Assembly (NCBI RefSeq): GCF_001941975.2 | Contig: NZ_CP146991.1 | Span: 1,055,501 to 1,119,500, forward strand | Source of the DNA: Sporomusa sphaeroides DSM 2875 | GTDB lineage: Bacteria > Bacillota > Negativicutes > Sporomusales > Sporomusaceae | Reading direction: 5' to 3' | DNA: 64,000 nucleotides | In this document: piece after piece, positions 42,823 to 51,864 of the stretch | Numbering within the stretch: the first letter of the stretch is position 1 | Layout of the letters: each line of letters starts with the position of its first letter | Notes under the pieces: model-generated | What the model was told of the DNA's origin: nothing | The model's database searches: none | Seen by the model: the letters and a program-made list of their open reading frames with translations, nothing else | Made by a program: the position numbers and the translations under genes

Positions 42823-44310
42823 ATGAGTCATTTTGCATTAAAGGAGCCGCCGCGCCGGGAAGACAGACTGAATGCCTGCATTGCCCACGGGGCGACACTT
42901 GGCGAAGTCGCCGGCCGGCGGCAGCGCTGCTGTTTGCCTGCCAGTGAGCGCAGTTTTACCCAAAACTCCATTTGCCTGCTATTGCCGGCCCTGGGTACTA
43001 TGAACAGTATACCAAACAGTGTGGTGCTGATGCATGGCGGCCTGGGCTGCGGCTCTTCCTGCCATGGCGGCAATGCCGCCGTACGTGGTGGCAATATGCA
43101 GCGCTGGGGTGTGGTAAAAGATGGTACGTGGCTGTCTACCGGTTTGACCGAAGCCGATGTTATCAGCGGCGGCGAACCCAAGCTGGCTGAGGCTATTGTT
43201 GAGGCCGACAGGCGGTATCGGCCTGCGGTTATTTTTGTGGTATCCAGTTGTGTCCCAGGCATTATCGGTGATGATGTGGACGGCGTAGTGGAACAGACGC
43301 AGCCTGAGGTCAAGGCCAAACTATTGCCGGTACACTGTGAGGGTTTCAAAACTAAAATCTGGGCTACCGCTTATGATGCCGTATACCATGCCATTGGCCG
43401 GACACTGCTGCCTGAAACCAAGGCAGAAATTGCGCCAGGAAAGCCGGGCAAGACGGTCAACCTGATGAATATGTCTTCCATGGGGCGGGTAGATGAACTT
43501 GAGCTGGAGCGTTTGCTAAAGGCCTTAGGACTGGCGGTTAACATTTTCCCCGTTTTTGCTGACCCCGCCGGTATGCAGCGTATGGCTGAAGCCGATTTAT
43601 CCATTAGTACTTGTCCAACACATGACGACTATATGCTTAACCATTTAAAAGAAAAGTATCAGGTGCCGTTCATTCTTAAACATATGCCGATAGGCATTGA
43701 TAATACCGGTAAATGGCTGCAGGATGTGGCCGGTTTTTTTGGCCTTGGTCCGGAGGCGAAGGAACTGATTGCGCAAGAAGAAGCAGAACTTGCAGCAGCG
43801 CTCAAACCGCTCAAGCCAATGTTTGCCGGCAAGAAGGCGTTTAGCAGTGCCGGCGAGTTTCGAGCTCTTTCCACCGCGCTGCTGCTCGCTGAGCTGGGTT
43901 TTGAGGTCGTGGGTATCCGGGCTTTTCACCATGATGAATTTGCCGAGGTAGAATACGAGAAGCTGGTGCGGTTAACCGGGCAGGAGTATCCGTTAAACAT
44001 TGCCAATTGCCAGCCTTTTGAGGAAGCCAATCTGTTACGCAAAATACAGCCTGATATCTTTCTCGGGCATATGAACGGCAACAGTACGGCGGCTAAACTG
44101 GGCATTCCCACCCATGTCATTTATAATACCGGTTTGCATTATGTTGGCTACCGGGGAGCCTATGAACTGGCCAGACGGTTATACCGTCAATTGAAAAACC
44201 CCCGTTTTAACGCCAATCTCAGCCGTTATACCAGTTTGCCTTACCAGGAATCCTGGTACCGGCAAAATCCCTTTAAATATATTGTAACGGCAGGTGGTGA
44301 CAGCGAATGA
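42823..44310 (+). CDS. Nitrogenase component 1-like protein, NifD-type subunit
   Basis: 495 residues of the oxidoreductase/nitrogenase component 1 family. Cys51, Cys76 (HGGLGCGSSC) and Cys143 (VVSSCVPGIIGDD) are spaced 25 and 67, close to the P-cluster ligands of NifD (Cys62/88/154). Cys264 (STCPTHDDYM..HLKEKY) is 121 residues after Cys143, the same distance as from NifD Cys154 to the FeMo-cofactor ligand Cys275, and its flank aligns with NifD. The His442 region is only loosely kept (THVIYNTGLHYVGYRGAYELARR). So both a P-like cluster and a cofactor-like site are plausible. It is not true NifD; the substrate is unknown. It overlaps the next gene by 4 bases. Confidence 0.85.
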   Translation: MSHFALKEPPRREDRLNACIAHGATLGEVAGRRQRCCLPASERSFTQNSICLLLPALGTMNSIPNSVVLMHGGLGCGSSCHGGNAAVRGGNMQRWGVVKDGTWLSTGLTEADVISGGEPKLAEAIVEADRRYRPAVIFVVSSCVPGIIGDDVDGVVEQTQPEVKAKLLPVHCEGFKTKIWATAYDAVYHAIGRTLLPETKAEIAPGKPGKTVNLMNMSSMGRVDELELERLLKALGLAVNIFPVFADPAGMQRMAEADLSISTCPTHDDYMLNHLKEKYQVPFILKHMPIGIDNTGKWLQDVAGFFGLGPEAKELIAQEEAELAAALKPLKPMFAGKKAFSSAGEFRALSTALLLAELGFEVVGIRAFHHDEFAEVEYEKLVRLTGQEYPLNIANCQPFEEANLLRKIQPDIFLGHMNGNSTAAKLGIPTHVIYNTGLHYVGYRGAYELARRLYRQLKNPRFNANLSRYTSLPYQESWYRQNPFKYIVTAGGDSE

Positions 44311-45659
44311 GCGACTACAATTTTATTGAGCGGCCTCGTTATACCTGCGCTCTGGGCGGTGCTATCGCTGCCGTGAGCGCTTTGCCCAAGGCGGTGCCGA
44401 TATTGCATGCGCCGCCAGGCTGTGCCGGCAATTTTGCCTGGACGCAGGCAGGAGGAGCAGGCCTGCAGGTTGGTGGCTATTGCGGCGGACTGAGTATCCC
44501 CGGCTCTAATATTCAGGAACGCGAGGTTGTCTTTGGCGGAGCGGAACGGCTGGCAGAAGAGGTCAGACATACCCTGGAGCTTATGCGGGGCGATTTGTAT
44601 GTTATTTTGACCAGTTGTGTCACTGAGGTCATCGGCGACGATATTGGTTCGGTAGTCAGGCCTCTGCAGGAGCAAAGTGTTCCTATTTTCTTTGCTGAAA
44701 CCGGCGGATTTCGCGGCAATTCCTACCAGGGCTATGATTTGGTGCTGCAGAGCTTATTCAAAGACTTTGTCGTGAAAACCGGGAAAAAACAGCCGCGATC
44801 AGTAAATTTGTGGGGAATTACCCCGTTTATCGATGTTTTCTGGCGCGGCAATATCGAAAACATTCGCCGGCTGCTGGAAAAGCTGGAACTGACGGTAAAC
44901 AGCTTTTTTACAGTAGATGACAGTGTAGACGGAATCCGCGCAGCTGGCGGCGCAGCCTTGAATATCGTGGTGTCGGAGGTTTTTGGCTTAGGTGCTGCCC
45001 GGCTGGCGCAGGAGGTCCATGATACCCCTTATTTGTCCACGCCGCTGCCGGTAGGGCCTGCGGCTACCAATGAATTTTTGCGGCAGGTAGGAGAGGCGTT
45101 GGACTTAGACCCGGCACTGGTGGAAGAGGTTATCCAATATGAAAATAAACGCTATTACAGCTTATTGGAACCACTTGCCGATTGTTTTAATGATCTGGAT
45201 TTACAGCGGTATGCCGTTATTATTGGCGATACCAATTATGCGGTGGCGCTCACCCGCTTCCTGGGCGACGATTTGGGCTGGTTGCCGGAAGTTGTCGGTA
45301 TCACAGATATTTTGGATGAAGAACAACAAGCGAGCATTACCGGCCGGTTGAGCAAGCTGGACAGCGGTTTGTCCCCGAACTTGATTTTTCATACCGATGG
45401 CAGCGCTATTGCCGCAGCGGTGCGCGAGCATTGGGCCGGGAGTCAGTCTCAGGCCGGCAAATATGCCAATCCCCTCAATCCGTCCTTTGTTATTGGCAGC
45501 GCCCTTGACCGGGAATTAGCCAGGGAACTGGGAGCCGGGCATCTGAGCGTAAGTTTTCCGGTGGCTAACCGGGCGGTTATCGGCAGGGGATATACCGGGT
45601 ATAATGGTGGTTTAACTCTTATTGAGGATTTAATCAGCACAATTATTGCCGGCAGGTAA
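44307..45659 (+). CDS. Nitrogenase component 1-like protein, NifK-type subunit
   Basis: 450 residues, partner of the NifD-like protein. Cys14, Cys39 (HAPPGCAGNF) and Cys104 (LTSCVTEVIGDD) occupy the NifK P-cluster ligand positions (first spacing 25, as in NifK Cys70/95). GDTNYAV and the C-terminal VSFPVANRAVIGRGYTGYNGGLTLIEDL match the component 1 fold. No NifH-type reductase is encoded in the window, so the electron donor must be elsewhere or one of the ASKHA activases (inference). Confidence 0.85.
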   Translation: MSDYNFIERPRYTCALGGAIAAVSALPKAVPILHAPPGCAGNFAWTQAGGAGLQVGGYCGGLSIPGSNIQEREVVFGGAERLAEEVRHTLELMRGDLYVILTSCVTEVIGDDIGSVVRPLQEQSVPIFFAETGGFRGNSYQGYDLVLQSLFKDFVVKTGKKQPRSVNLWGITPFIDVFWRGNIENIRRLLEKLELTVNSFFTVDDSVDGIRAAGGAALNIVVSEVFGLGAARLAQEVHDTPYLSTPLPVGPAATNEFLRQVGEALDLDPALVEEVIQYENKRYYSLLEPLADCFNDLDLQRYAVIIGDTNYAVALTRFLGDDLGWLPEVVGITDILDEEQQASITGRLSKLDSGLSPNLIFHTDGSAIAAAVREHWAGSQSQAGKYANPLNPSFVIGSALDRELARELGAGHLSVSFPVANRAVIGRGYTGYNGGLTLIEDLISTIIAGR

Positions 45660-45685
45660 TGATGTGGGAGGAGATGAGGGGAACT

Positions 45686-46768
45686 ATGTTGCCTAAGGAC
45701 AGAATCCTCTATGCGTTACAGGTTAAAAGCAGTGCACCGTCTGAGCAGCCAGTGCTGCCGGCAGCACTTCTGTCCGGCGGAACCTGGGCATTCAGACAAA
45801 AGGGTCTGACATTGCAGGAAGTGCTTGAAAAGCCGGAGCTGGGTGTATCCGCCATTATTACCATTAACCAATGCATTCAGTCTGACATTGTTTGGCCAGG
45901 GTCCGGCTACCATAACCTGCTTGCGCATATCTTTGGCGGCAGAATTAAATTCCGGCCGCAGGGAAATATTGATGTGATTGAGCCGGCGTTTGCCAAAGTC
46001 ACGGAGGCATACCGGCTTGACTTGAGCCGCATCGACAGTCATGAGTGGATTTGCGCTATCCGCACGATAATTTCGCAGGTTAACAGACAAATCGGTAATT
46101 CTGTGCTGGTCGGAACTTCCGGTTGGGGGCCGTTCACGCTGGCTGGGCAGTTTTACGGCGTAGAAAAGCTAATGTCAGGTTTATATAAAGACAAAGCAGG
46201 TACACATGCCTTGCTTGAAGTCATGACAGCGGTTTGCATTGCCTACCTGGCGCCGGCTATTGACCGGGGAGCCGGCATAGTATCGGTTGCTGAACCCACT
46301 GCATCAGGAGACCTTATTTCACTCAGCCATTTTGAAGAGTTCGCCGCCCCGTACATTAAGAAGGTTAACGAAGAATTGAAGAACAGGGGAGCGTATACCG
46401 CTTTGCATATTTGCGGCAATATTAAAGACCGTGTAAGTCTGGCGCCTCTGATGGGTGTTGATGTATTATCTGTTGACTATAAGGTGGATTTGGCGCTGGC
46501 ACAACAGCGGCTGGCAGGACAAACGGCGTTAGCCGGCAACGTAAATCCTCTGCTGCTTAAAGACGGCTCAGCGGCTGAAGTGGTGCAGGCCGCTAAACAA
46601 TGCATTCAGCAAGCCGGCCGGGGAGCTAACTATATTCTCATGCCCGGATGTGATATTCCGCCCGGCGTTCCCTTAGTTAATGCAGTGGCATTTTTAGGTG
46701 CCGGCCGGGGAGAGGAAGACACTTCGCGCGTGGAATTAAGTAATGTTAAATATCATAGGAGGGCTTGA
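45686..46768 (+). CDS. MtaA-type methyltransferase (uroporphyrinogen decarboxylase fold), copy 3
   Basis: 360 residues from ATG 45686 (GAGGGG upstream; in-frame starts at 45659 and 45674 are alternatives). UroD-fold methyltransferase with zinc motif HICGN and MPGCDIPPGVP. It lies between the NifK-like gene and the corrinoid-protein gene, one base before the latter. It probably exchanges a methyl group with that corrinoid protein. This proximity joins the nitrogenase-like pair and methyl transfer in one operon. Confidence 0.9.
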   Translation: MLPKDRILYALQVKSSAPSEQPVLPAALLSGGTWAFRQKGLTLQEVLEKPELGVSAIITINQCIQSDIVWPGSGYHNLLAHIFGGRIKFRPQGNIDVIEPAFAKVTEAYRLDLSRIDSHEWICAIRTIISQVNRQIGNSVLVGTSGWGPFTLAGQFYGVEKLMSGLYKDKAGTHALLEVMTAVCIAYLAPAIDRGAGIVSVAEPTASGDLISLSHFEEFAAPYIKKVNEELKNRGAYTALHICGNIKDRVSLAPLMGVDVLSVDYKVDLALAQQRLAGQTALAGNVNPLLLKDGSAAEVVQAAKQCIQQAGRGANYILMPGCDIPPGVPLVNAVAFLGAGRGEEDTSRVELSNVKYHRRA

Positions 46769-46769
46769 A

Positions 46770-47426
46770 ATGGCGGCAAATAAGGAAGACCTATTCAGAA
46801 AACTATCAGATGCTGTTGTGGATATGGATGAGAATTTGGCGGTAAGTGTGGCACAGGAGATTATCGCAGAGAAATTTGATGCCTATGAAGCTGTTGAAAA
46901 AGGTCTGTCAAACGGGATGGACCGGGCGGGAGTACTATTTGAGGAAGAGGAGTACTTTATCCCTGAATTGCTGCTATGCTCTGATGCCATGTATGCCGGA
47001 CTTGATGTGCTCAAAGGACATATCAAAGTTGCCGGGCAAGGTGAGAAACGAAAAATAGTTATAGGGGTGGTAGAAGGTGATACCCATGACATCGGCAAGA
47101 ACCTGGTAAAAATCATGCTGGAGACATCAGGCTTCGAAGTCTATGACCTGGGCAGAGATATTGCGCCGCTGGCTTTCGTGGAAAAGGCCAAAGAAGTGAA
47201 TGCCGACATTATTGCCATGGCAACACTCATGACCACTACCATGGAGGGAATGGCCGCAGTTGTCGAGATTCTGCAGGCTCAGAACCTTAAAGACAGCTAT
47301 AAAGTCATTGTTGGCGGTGGACCCATTTCACAGAGCTTTGCCGATAAAATCGGGGCCGATGGCTATGCTGTTAACGCCGCCGACGCGGTAAGACTTTCCC
47401 GGCGGCTTTTGGGAATGGCCGGGTAA
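46770..47426 (+). CDS. Methyltransferase cognate corrinoid protein (MtbC/MttC type)
   Basis: 218 residues. N-terminal helical cap domain (~1-85) and C-terminal cobalamin-binding Rossmann domain with the base-off/His-on motif GDTHDIGKNLV (His ~105), plus GGGPISQSFADKIGADGYA. It carries the methyl group on cobalt between methyltransferases. AGGAGGG lies six bases before ATG 46770. It is the only corrinoid protein in the window, so it should serve the methyltransferases on both strands and the RACE protein at 38104. Confidence 0.94.
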   Translation: MAANKEDLFRKLSDAVVDMDENLAVSVAQEIIAEKFDAYEAVEKGLSNGMDRAGVLFEEEEYFIPELLLCSDAMYAGLDVLKGHIKVAGQGEKRKIVIGVVEGDTHDIGKNLVKIMLETSGFEVYDLGRDIAPLAFVEKAKEVNADIIAMATLMTTTMEGMAAVVEILQAQNLKDSYKVIVGGGPISQSFADKIGADGYAVNAADAVRLSRRLLGMAG

Positions 47427-47459
47427 AAAGTAATCATATATAAATATAATGTTGATTGG

Positions 47460-47516
47460 TTGATTAGTATTGACTAAAGGCCGGAGTAGTCCGTCAGGGA
47501 ACTCCGGCCTTTTATT
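47460..47516 (+). promoter_or_regulatory. Hairpin-terminator leader motif, copy J
   Basis: UGA-UUAG-UAUUGA-CUAA-AGGCC, then AAGGCCGGAGT...ACTCCGGCCTT-TTATTT. The UUAG/CUAA stem is a covariation relative to UCAG/CUGA. No clear separate promoter; it may end the corrinoid operon and control read-through into the small membrane genes. Confidence 0.72.
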
Positions 47517-47540
47517 TATAGCAGAGAGGAGGCTTAAAGC

Positions 47541-47711
47541 ATGAGCTTAGAAAGATTTTTTATTGGTGCGCTGGTTGTATTTTTATTAGGCCTTGGAGTT
47601 TTATACAGTGGGTTAAACAGAGCGCCATTCAGGGACCATAATCCGGGCAGCCATCACCCCCATACCCATTCGGTGCTGCCGGCTGCCGCCGGCGACAGCT
47701 GCCGGGTGTGA
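47541..47711 (+). CDS. Small His-rich membrane protein (unknown)
   Basis: 56 residues: N-terminal TM helix (FFIGALVVFLLGLGVLYSG) then a His-rich tail (HNPGSHHPHTHS) ending with a single Cys. AGAGGAGGC lies upstream. A metal-related role is possible but not shown. It lies 26 bases before the DUF4418 gene and after leader J. Confidence 0.7.
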   Translation: MSLERFFIGALVVFLLGLGVLYSGLNRAPFRDHNPGSHHPHTHSVLPAAAGDSCRV

Positions 47712-47736
47712 AAAATAATAGAGGAGTTGATGGAGA

Positions 47737-48168
47737 TTGAAAGGTTATAAAGCACTGGCCTGGAGCGCTATTTTAATAAGCCTTGTGCTGCTGGTACTGC
47801 CCAGAGGTATACCGATTTGCACCGGATTAGCGGGAGCGGGCAGCCCGATGCGGTGCCATTACGCCTACCAGGCTGAGTTTCTCGTGACTCTGCTGGCACT
47901 TATCCTGGCCGTTTCCTTGTTAGTGTTACGTACAACCGAGGCGCAGGCATTAAGCGGATTTGTCATTTTATTGGCAGGTATTATTATTGTTATCCTGCCG
48001 CTGCCCTGGGTCATCGGGATTTGCACTCATGGCGGAGCTTGCCTTAAAACAGCCTTTTTCACAACAATTGGCGGCAGCTTGCTCAGCCTGGCGGGGGCCG
48101 CAATTATCTGGCTTACCCGCAAAAACAAGGAAGTTAAGCAAACAGACGAAGGGAAGCCTAACAGCTAA
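47737..48168 (+). CDS. DUF4418 family membrane protein
   Basis: 143 residues with ~4 TM helices, paired Cys (GIPICTGLAGAGSPMRCHYAYQAE; GICTHGGACLKTAF) characteristic of DUF4418. Start TTG with GAGGAG ten bases upstream. Function unknown; DUF4418 genes often lie near ABC-type membrane systems. Co-transcribed with the 56-residue protein. Confidence 0.8.
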   Translation: MKGYKALAWSAILISLVLLVLPRGIPICTGLAGAGSPMRCHYAYQAEFLVTLLALILAVSLLVLRTTEAQALSGFVILLAGIIIVILPLPWVIGICTHGGACLKTAFFTTIGGSLLSLAGAAIIWLTRKNKEVKQTDEGKPNS

Positions 48169-48301
48169 CAAAGTGTAAGGCCATTGAGTAACCTCAGAAC
48201 AGGGAGAATCGGTATGATTCTCCCTGGTGTATTTACTGACTGATGGGGTATCTACATAGATAAAAGAAAGACTTCAAGCGTTTACCAGTAGCAAGTACAT
48301 G

Positions 48302-48330
48302 TTGAATATTTTGGAAAACCATGGTATACT
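48302..48330 (+). promoter_or_regulatory. Sigma-A promoter for leader D
   Basis: TTGAAT-N17-TATACT, ~20 bases before leader D. Confidence 0.75.
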
Positions 48331-48349
48331 ATATACTATAAAAGTTAGG

Positions 48350-48408
48350 TTGATCAGAAGACTGAAGGCCGAGCGGTAGTATCCGCTTGCTTTCAGTCTT
48401 TTTTTATT
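48350..48408 (+). promoter_or_regulatory. Hairpin-terminator leader motif, copy D
   Basis: UGA-UCAG-AAGA-CUGA-AGGCC. The terminator stem (GACTGAAGGC.CGAGCGG with CCGCTTGCTTTCAGTC) takes in the CUGA strand, so hairpin and full terminator are mutually exclusive. U run TTTTTTT follows. Confidence 0.8.
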
Positions 48409-48431
48409 TTTAAAAGAGGAGGAGTCTATAT

Positions 48432-48497
48432 ATGGCCGCCAATGAAATGGAGTTTTCCGGACAAATTGCGTTACTATGCATTGCAACAACAAACTAA
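48432..48497 (+). CDS. 21-residue open frame between two leaders (possible leader peptide or gene relic)
   Basis: MAANEMEFSGQIALLCIATTN from ATG 48432, with a strong AGAGGAGGAG site seven bases upstream. It lies between leaders D and E. The good ribosome site argues that it is translated; the length suggests a leader peptide or the start of a gene whose remainder was deleted. No homology recognised. Confidence 0.4.
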   Translation: MAANEMEFSGQIALLCIATTN

Positions 48498-48536
48498 TCT
48501 GGTATTTCCCCAAAACGTATCAAAATATGTTAAAAG

Positions 48537-48595
48537 CCAATCAGAAAACTGAAGGCTGAAGCCATCGCTGCGATGCTTTAGCCTTCTTTATTTTC
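48537..48595 (+). promoter_or_regulatory. Hairpin-terminator leader motif, copy E
   Basis: A-UCAG-AAAA-CUGA-AGGC (the UGA before the stem is AA here), then GAAGGCTGAAGCCATCG/CGATGCTTTAGCCTTC and TTTATTTT. Upstream of the chemoreceptor at 48679. Confidence 0.75.
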
Positions 48596-48678
48596 GAGTT
48601 AACCCATATCCATACTGAACTGTAAAAAAATATTGCTTTCGGAGAAGACAGTTATCTATAAAAGGAGGTTGTAAGCAT

Positions 48679-50709
48679 ATGAAAATATTTTTTCAAACAA
48701 GAAATATTGTCAGCTTTTTTAGTAAGGCGGGTAAAGCCGGGATTAAGTTAAAATTAATTTTGATTGCAGTATTACTTACTCTGTTTGCTGTAGTGGCTAC
48801 CTTGGTACCTGCACTTTTTTTATTTACTCAATATAATAATACGATTGCTGCTGAACAGGTGCAGGCAGGAATGAAAGGACTTACCATCACACTAAAAGAT
48901 TATCAGAAAAACGCGTTGAATTTTGGTGCTGTTATGGCCAGTCATCCGGGTGTTATCAAAGGCATTAAAGACAAAGATGCACTTACGATTTTAGAGCAGC
49001 TGGGGCCGCTGCTATCGCGGGCCAATATTGACTTTGCCACAATAACTGATGAGACAGGAACGGTTATTGTCCGGACTCATGACCAGAAAAGAGGTGATAG
49101 TGTAGTAACTCAGGATAATATTAAGAATGCTCTTAAAGGCGTGGCCTATGCTGCTATTGAATCGGGAACAGTAGTGAAGTTTTCCGCCCGGGCAGGAACT
49201 CCGGTAAAAGATGAAGCTGGCCGGATTGTTGGGGTCATTTCGGCAGGATATTATATTAGTAATGATCTTGTTGTCGATCGAATCAAGGAGGCGTTTGGTA
49301 CAGATGTAACTCTCTTCTTAGGAGATGAGCGGGTGGCCACTACCATTATGAGAGACGGTCAGCGAATGTTAGGGAGTAAATTAGATGAAGAAATTGCCAG
49401 TAAGGTACTTAAGGACAGGCAAGAGTATGTTGGTACAGTTGCGGTGGCCGGCATTCCTTATATTACAGCTTATAAACCGCTAATGGGGCCGGAAGATAAG
49501 CCGATGGGAGCATTGTTTGTCGGCAAAAACATGGAAACACTTAATGCAGCCAGAGATAAAGTTGTCCTGTTTGTTGGTGGAATTTCCCTGCTGGTACTGA
49601 TTAGCGTGAGTATTATTGCTGTTGTTATCTCTAATAAAATGACAAGCCCCATCCGGAATTTGGTTTTGGCGACCGAACGGGTAGCCGGCGGGAATCTGAC
49701 GAATTTTGTCGAGGTAGCTTCCAAAGATGAAATCGGTACATTGGCGCAAGGCTTTAACCAAATGATCGAACGCCTGAAATCACTTATTGCCAACGTTAAT
49801 TCTTCAGCCGGGATATTGACCGCAGCGTCGCATACACTTAAAGAAAATGGCGAGCAGTCTGCACAAGCCGTTAATCAGGTGGCAGCCACTATTGATGATA
49901 TGGCGCGTGGTGCAGAGGAACAGCGTGCAGCGGTTGAGGAAACTGCCAGCGTCATAGAACAGCTTGTAATTGCCCTGCAACAGGTAGCGGCCAATGCAAA
50001 TGACGCAGCGGTAAGGTCGAGCAAAACTACTGACGCGGCGCAGCAAGGCAGTAAAGCTGTTGCCGATGCGCTAAATCAGATGAATGCTATTGAAATATCG
50101 GTTGTTAATTCGGCCGCAGAGCTTGCTAAACTTGGTGAAAGGTCTACAGAAATAGGAAGTATCGTTGATGCCATCTCCGGAATTGCCGGACAGACAAACT
50201 TATTAGCTTTGAACGCTGCTATCGAGGCGGCCAGAGCGGGAGAGCAGGGCCGTGGTTTCGCAGTTGTGGCAGAGGAAGTGCGGAAACTTGCCGAACAGTC
50301 CCAGGAAGCCGCCAAACAGATTGCCGCTTTAATTGGGGAGATTCAAAGGGATACGGATAAAACCGTGGCAGCTATGAATAACAGCACGCACGAAGTCAAG
50401 GTAGGAGCCGGGGTTGTGGCTTCGGCAGGGCAGGTATTTAACGATATCTTAGTGTTAGTTACAGAGGTAGCCGGTCAGGTTAATCAAATAGCTGCTGCCA
50501 GTCAGCAAATGGTCAATGGCAGTCAACAAATAGTACAATCCACCAATCAAATAAATCAGGTAAGTAACGAAGCGGCAAGTCAGGCGCAAACCGTCTCCGC
50601 CTCAATAGAAGAACAATCGGCAGTACTGGAGGAATTGGCCGTTTCCAGCCAGACGCTTACGGCAATGGCTCAAGAACTGCAGCTTGCGGTTAGTAAATTT
50701 AAAATATAG
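48679..50709 (+). CDS. Methyl-accepting chemotaxis protein with single-Cache-type sensor
   Basis: 676 residues. TM1 ~24-50, extracytoplasmic Cache domain ([21 protein letters not shown]...[24 protein letters not shown]), TM2 ~295-317, HAMP, and signalling domain with [21 protein letters not shown] different sensor from the pair at 10006/24423. It lies downstream of leaders D and E, so taxis to the substrate of this island may be co-regulated with its use (inference). AAAGGAGG precedes ATG. Confidence 0.92.
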   Translation: MKIFFQTRNIVSFFSKAGKAGIKLKLILIAVLLTLFAVVATLVPALFLFTQYNNTIAAEQVQAGMKGLTITLKDYQKNALNFGAVMASHPGVIKGIKDKDALTILEQLGPLLSRANIDFATITDETGTVIVRTHDQKRGDSVVTQDNIKNALKGVAYAAIESGTVVKFSARAGTPVKDEAGRIVGVISAGYYISNDLVVDRIKEAFGTDVTLFLGDERVATTIMRDGQRMLGSKLDEEIASKVLKDRQEYVGTVAVAGIPYITAYKPLMGPEDKPMGALFVGKNMETLNAARDKVVLFVGGISLLVLISVSIIAVVISNKMTSPIRNLVLATERVAGGNLTNFVEVASKDEIGTLAQGFNQMIERLKSLIANVNSSAGILTAASHTLKENGEQSAQAVNQVAATIDDMARGAEEQRAAVEETASVIEQLVIALQQVAANANDAAVRSSKTTDAAQQGSKAVADALNQMNAIEISVVNSAAELAKLGERSTEIGSIVDAISGIAGQTNLLALNAAIEAARAGEQGRGFAVVAEEVRKLAEQSQEAAKQIAALIGEIQRDTDKTVAAMNNSTHEVKVGAGVVASAGQVFNDILVLVTEVAGQVNQIAAASQQMVNGSQQIVQSTNQINQVSNEAASQAQTVSASIEEQSAVLEELAVSSQTLTAMAQELQLAVSKFKI

Positions 50710-50814
50710 ATTCAGCTGAGTTCCTGCTGCAGCTTTAAAACATGAGCAGCAGCTGCAGGGTGGTCAGGAAAGAATAAGTGGCAGCCAATGAAGTAAGGCA
50801 GTTGCTTAGGTGGA

Positions 50815-50882
50815 GTTTAAATCCAGCTTAAAGCAACTGCCGTTCTTATCCAGGCACTTAGAGCGGGTTAGTACCGGATAAA
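50815..50882 (-). repeat. Partial copy of the dispersed structured repeat
   Basis: Contains CTTATCCAGGCACTTAGAGCGGGTTAG-type sequence ending in CCGGATAAA, resembling the end of the repeat at 12197-12353. Adjacent inverted repeat GTTGCTTAGG...TTAAAGCAAC. Confidence 0.5.
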
Positions 50883-50903
50883 CAGGGCCTTTCAAGGCAT
50901 AGA

Positions 50904-50940
50904 AAGGGGCATGTTGAAACTTTCATTTCAACATGCCCCT
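50904..50940. terminator. Bidirectional intrinsic terminator
   Basis: AGGGGCATGTTGAAA pairs with TTTCAACATGCCCCT, followed by ATTTTT on plus and TTTC on minus. It ends both the chemoreceptor and the amino-acid importer operons. Confidence 0.85.
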
Positions 50941-50959
50941 ATTTTTCGGCTGACAAGGA

Positions 50960-51835
50960 TTACAGTTTTCCACCTTCGATGACAATGTCTTCCGGATTAA
51001 TGGAATCACCGTAAACAGGTTTTAAGGTTGCCTCATAAGCTTTGTGGATAAAGTTTTCTTTAGCAAGGGCTTCGATGTCTTTATTAATCCAGTCAAGCAG
51101 GTCTTTGTTACCTTTCTTAACTGCCGGAGCAATGGTATCAAGACTGCCCAGTGTTGAAATGCCTACCGTAAAACCGGCGTTTTCTTTGGCCCAGGCGAAT
51201 AATAAGGTATTATCCTGTGACAACGCAACACCGCGTTTATCTTTTAGTGCTTCAAAGGCTTGGGTGATCTGGTCGAATTTTAACAGTTCAACCTCCGGGT
51301 GATGTTTGGTGAAATAGGTTTCAGCAGTGGTACCTTTGATAATAATCAGCTTTTTGCCTTTTAATTGCTCAACAGAGGTAATGGGTGCGTCTTTTGCTGA
51401 AACTACACCAATGGCAACTTTCATGTACGGGTGGGCAAAATCAACCTTTTGCTTTCTTTCTTCCGTGACGGTAAAGTTAGCTAAAACAATGTCAACCTTG
51501 TTGGTTTGCAAATACTCCACTCTGCTGGCCGGCTCAAGCAATACGAACTCGATTTTATTTTCATCACCTAGCAGGTCCTTGGCAAGTCTCTTGGCGATGT
51601 ATACATCAAAGCCCTGATTTTTGCCATTGGCATCGACAAAACCGAAAGGAGGTTTGTCGCCGAAGATGCCGATTTTAATGGTACCGCGTTTTTTGATTTC
51701 CTCAACACTGCTCTTATTTGCTGTTTGTGTACCTTCCTGTTTAGCGTCTGTTGAGGTAGATGAGCCGCATCCGGCCAGGATTCCGACTAAGAATAGGGTA
51801 CCGAAGACTAACGCAATAATTTTCCTTACGTTCAC
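50960..51835 (-). CDS. Polar amino-acid ABC transporter substrate-binding lipoprotein (cystine/cysteine-like)
   Basis: 291 residues, lipoprotein signal (LVGILAGCGSS) and SBP family 3 domain (GTIKIGIFGDKPPFGFVDANGKNQGFDVYIAKRLAKDLLG; ASRVEYLQTNKVDIVLANFTVTEERK). The sequence style is closest to cysteine/cystine binding proteins, but the ligand is not certain. Last gene of the operon starting at 53950, behind leader F. Confidence 0.9.
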   Translation of the reverse strand: MNVRKIIALVFGTLFLVGILAGCGSSTSTDAKQEGTQTANKSSVEEIKKRGTIKIGIFGDKPPFGFVDANGKNQGFDVYIAKRLAKDLLGDENKIEFVLLEPASRVEYLQTNKVDIVLANFTVTEERKQKVDFAHPYMKVAIGVVSAKDAPITSVEQLKGKKLIIIKGTTAETYFTKHHPEVELLKFDQITQAFEALKDKRGVALSQDNTLLFAWAKENAGFTVGISTLGSLDTIAPAVKKGNKDLLDWINKDIEALAKENFIHKAYEATLKPVYGDSINPEDIVIEGGKL

Positions 51836-51864
51836 GATAGATCATCCTTTCATTTTACCTTATT

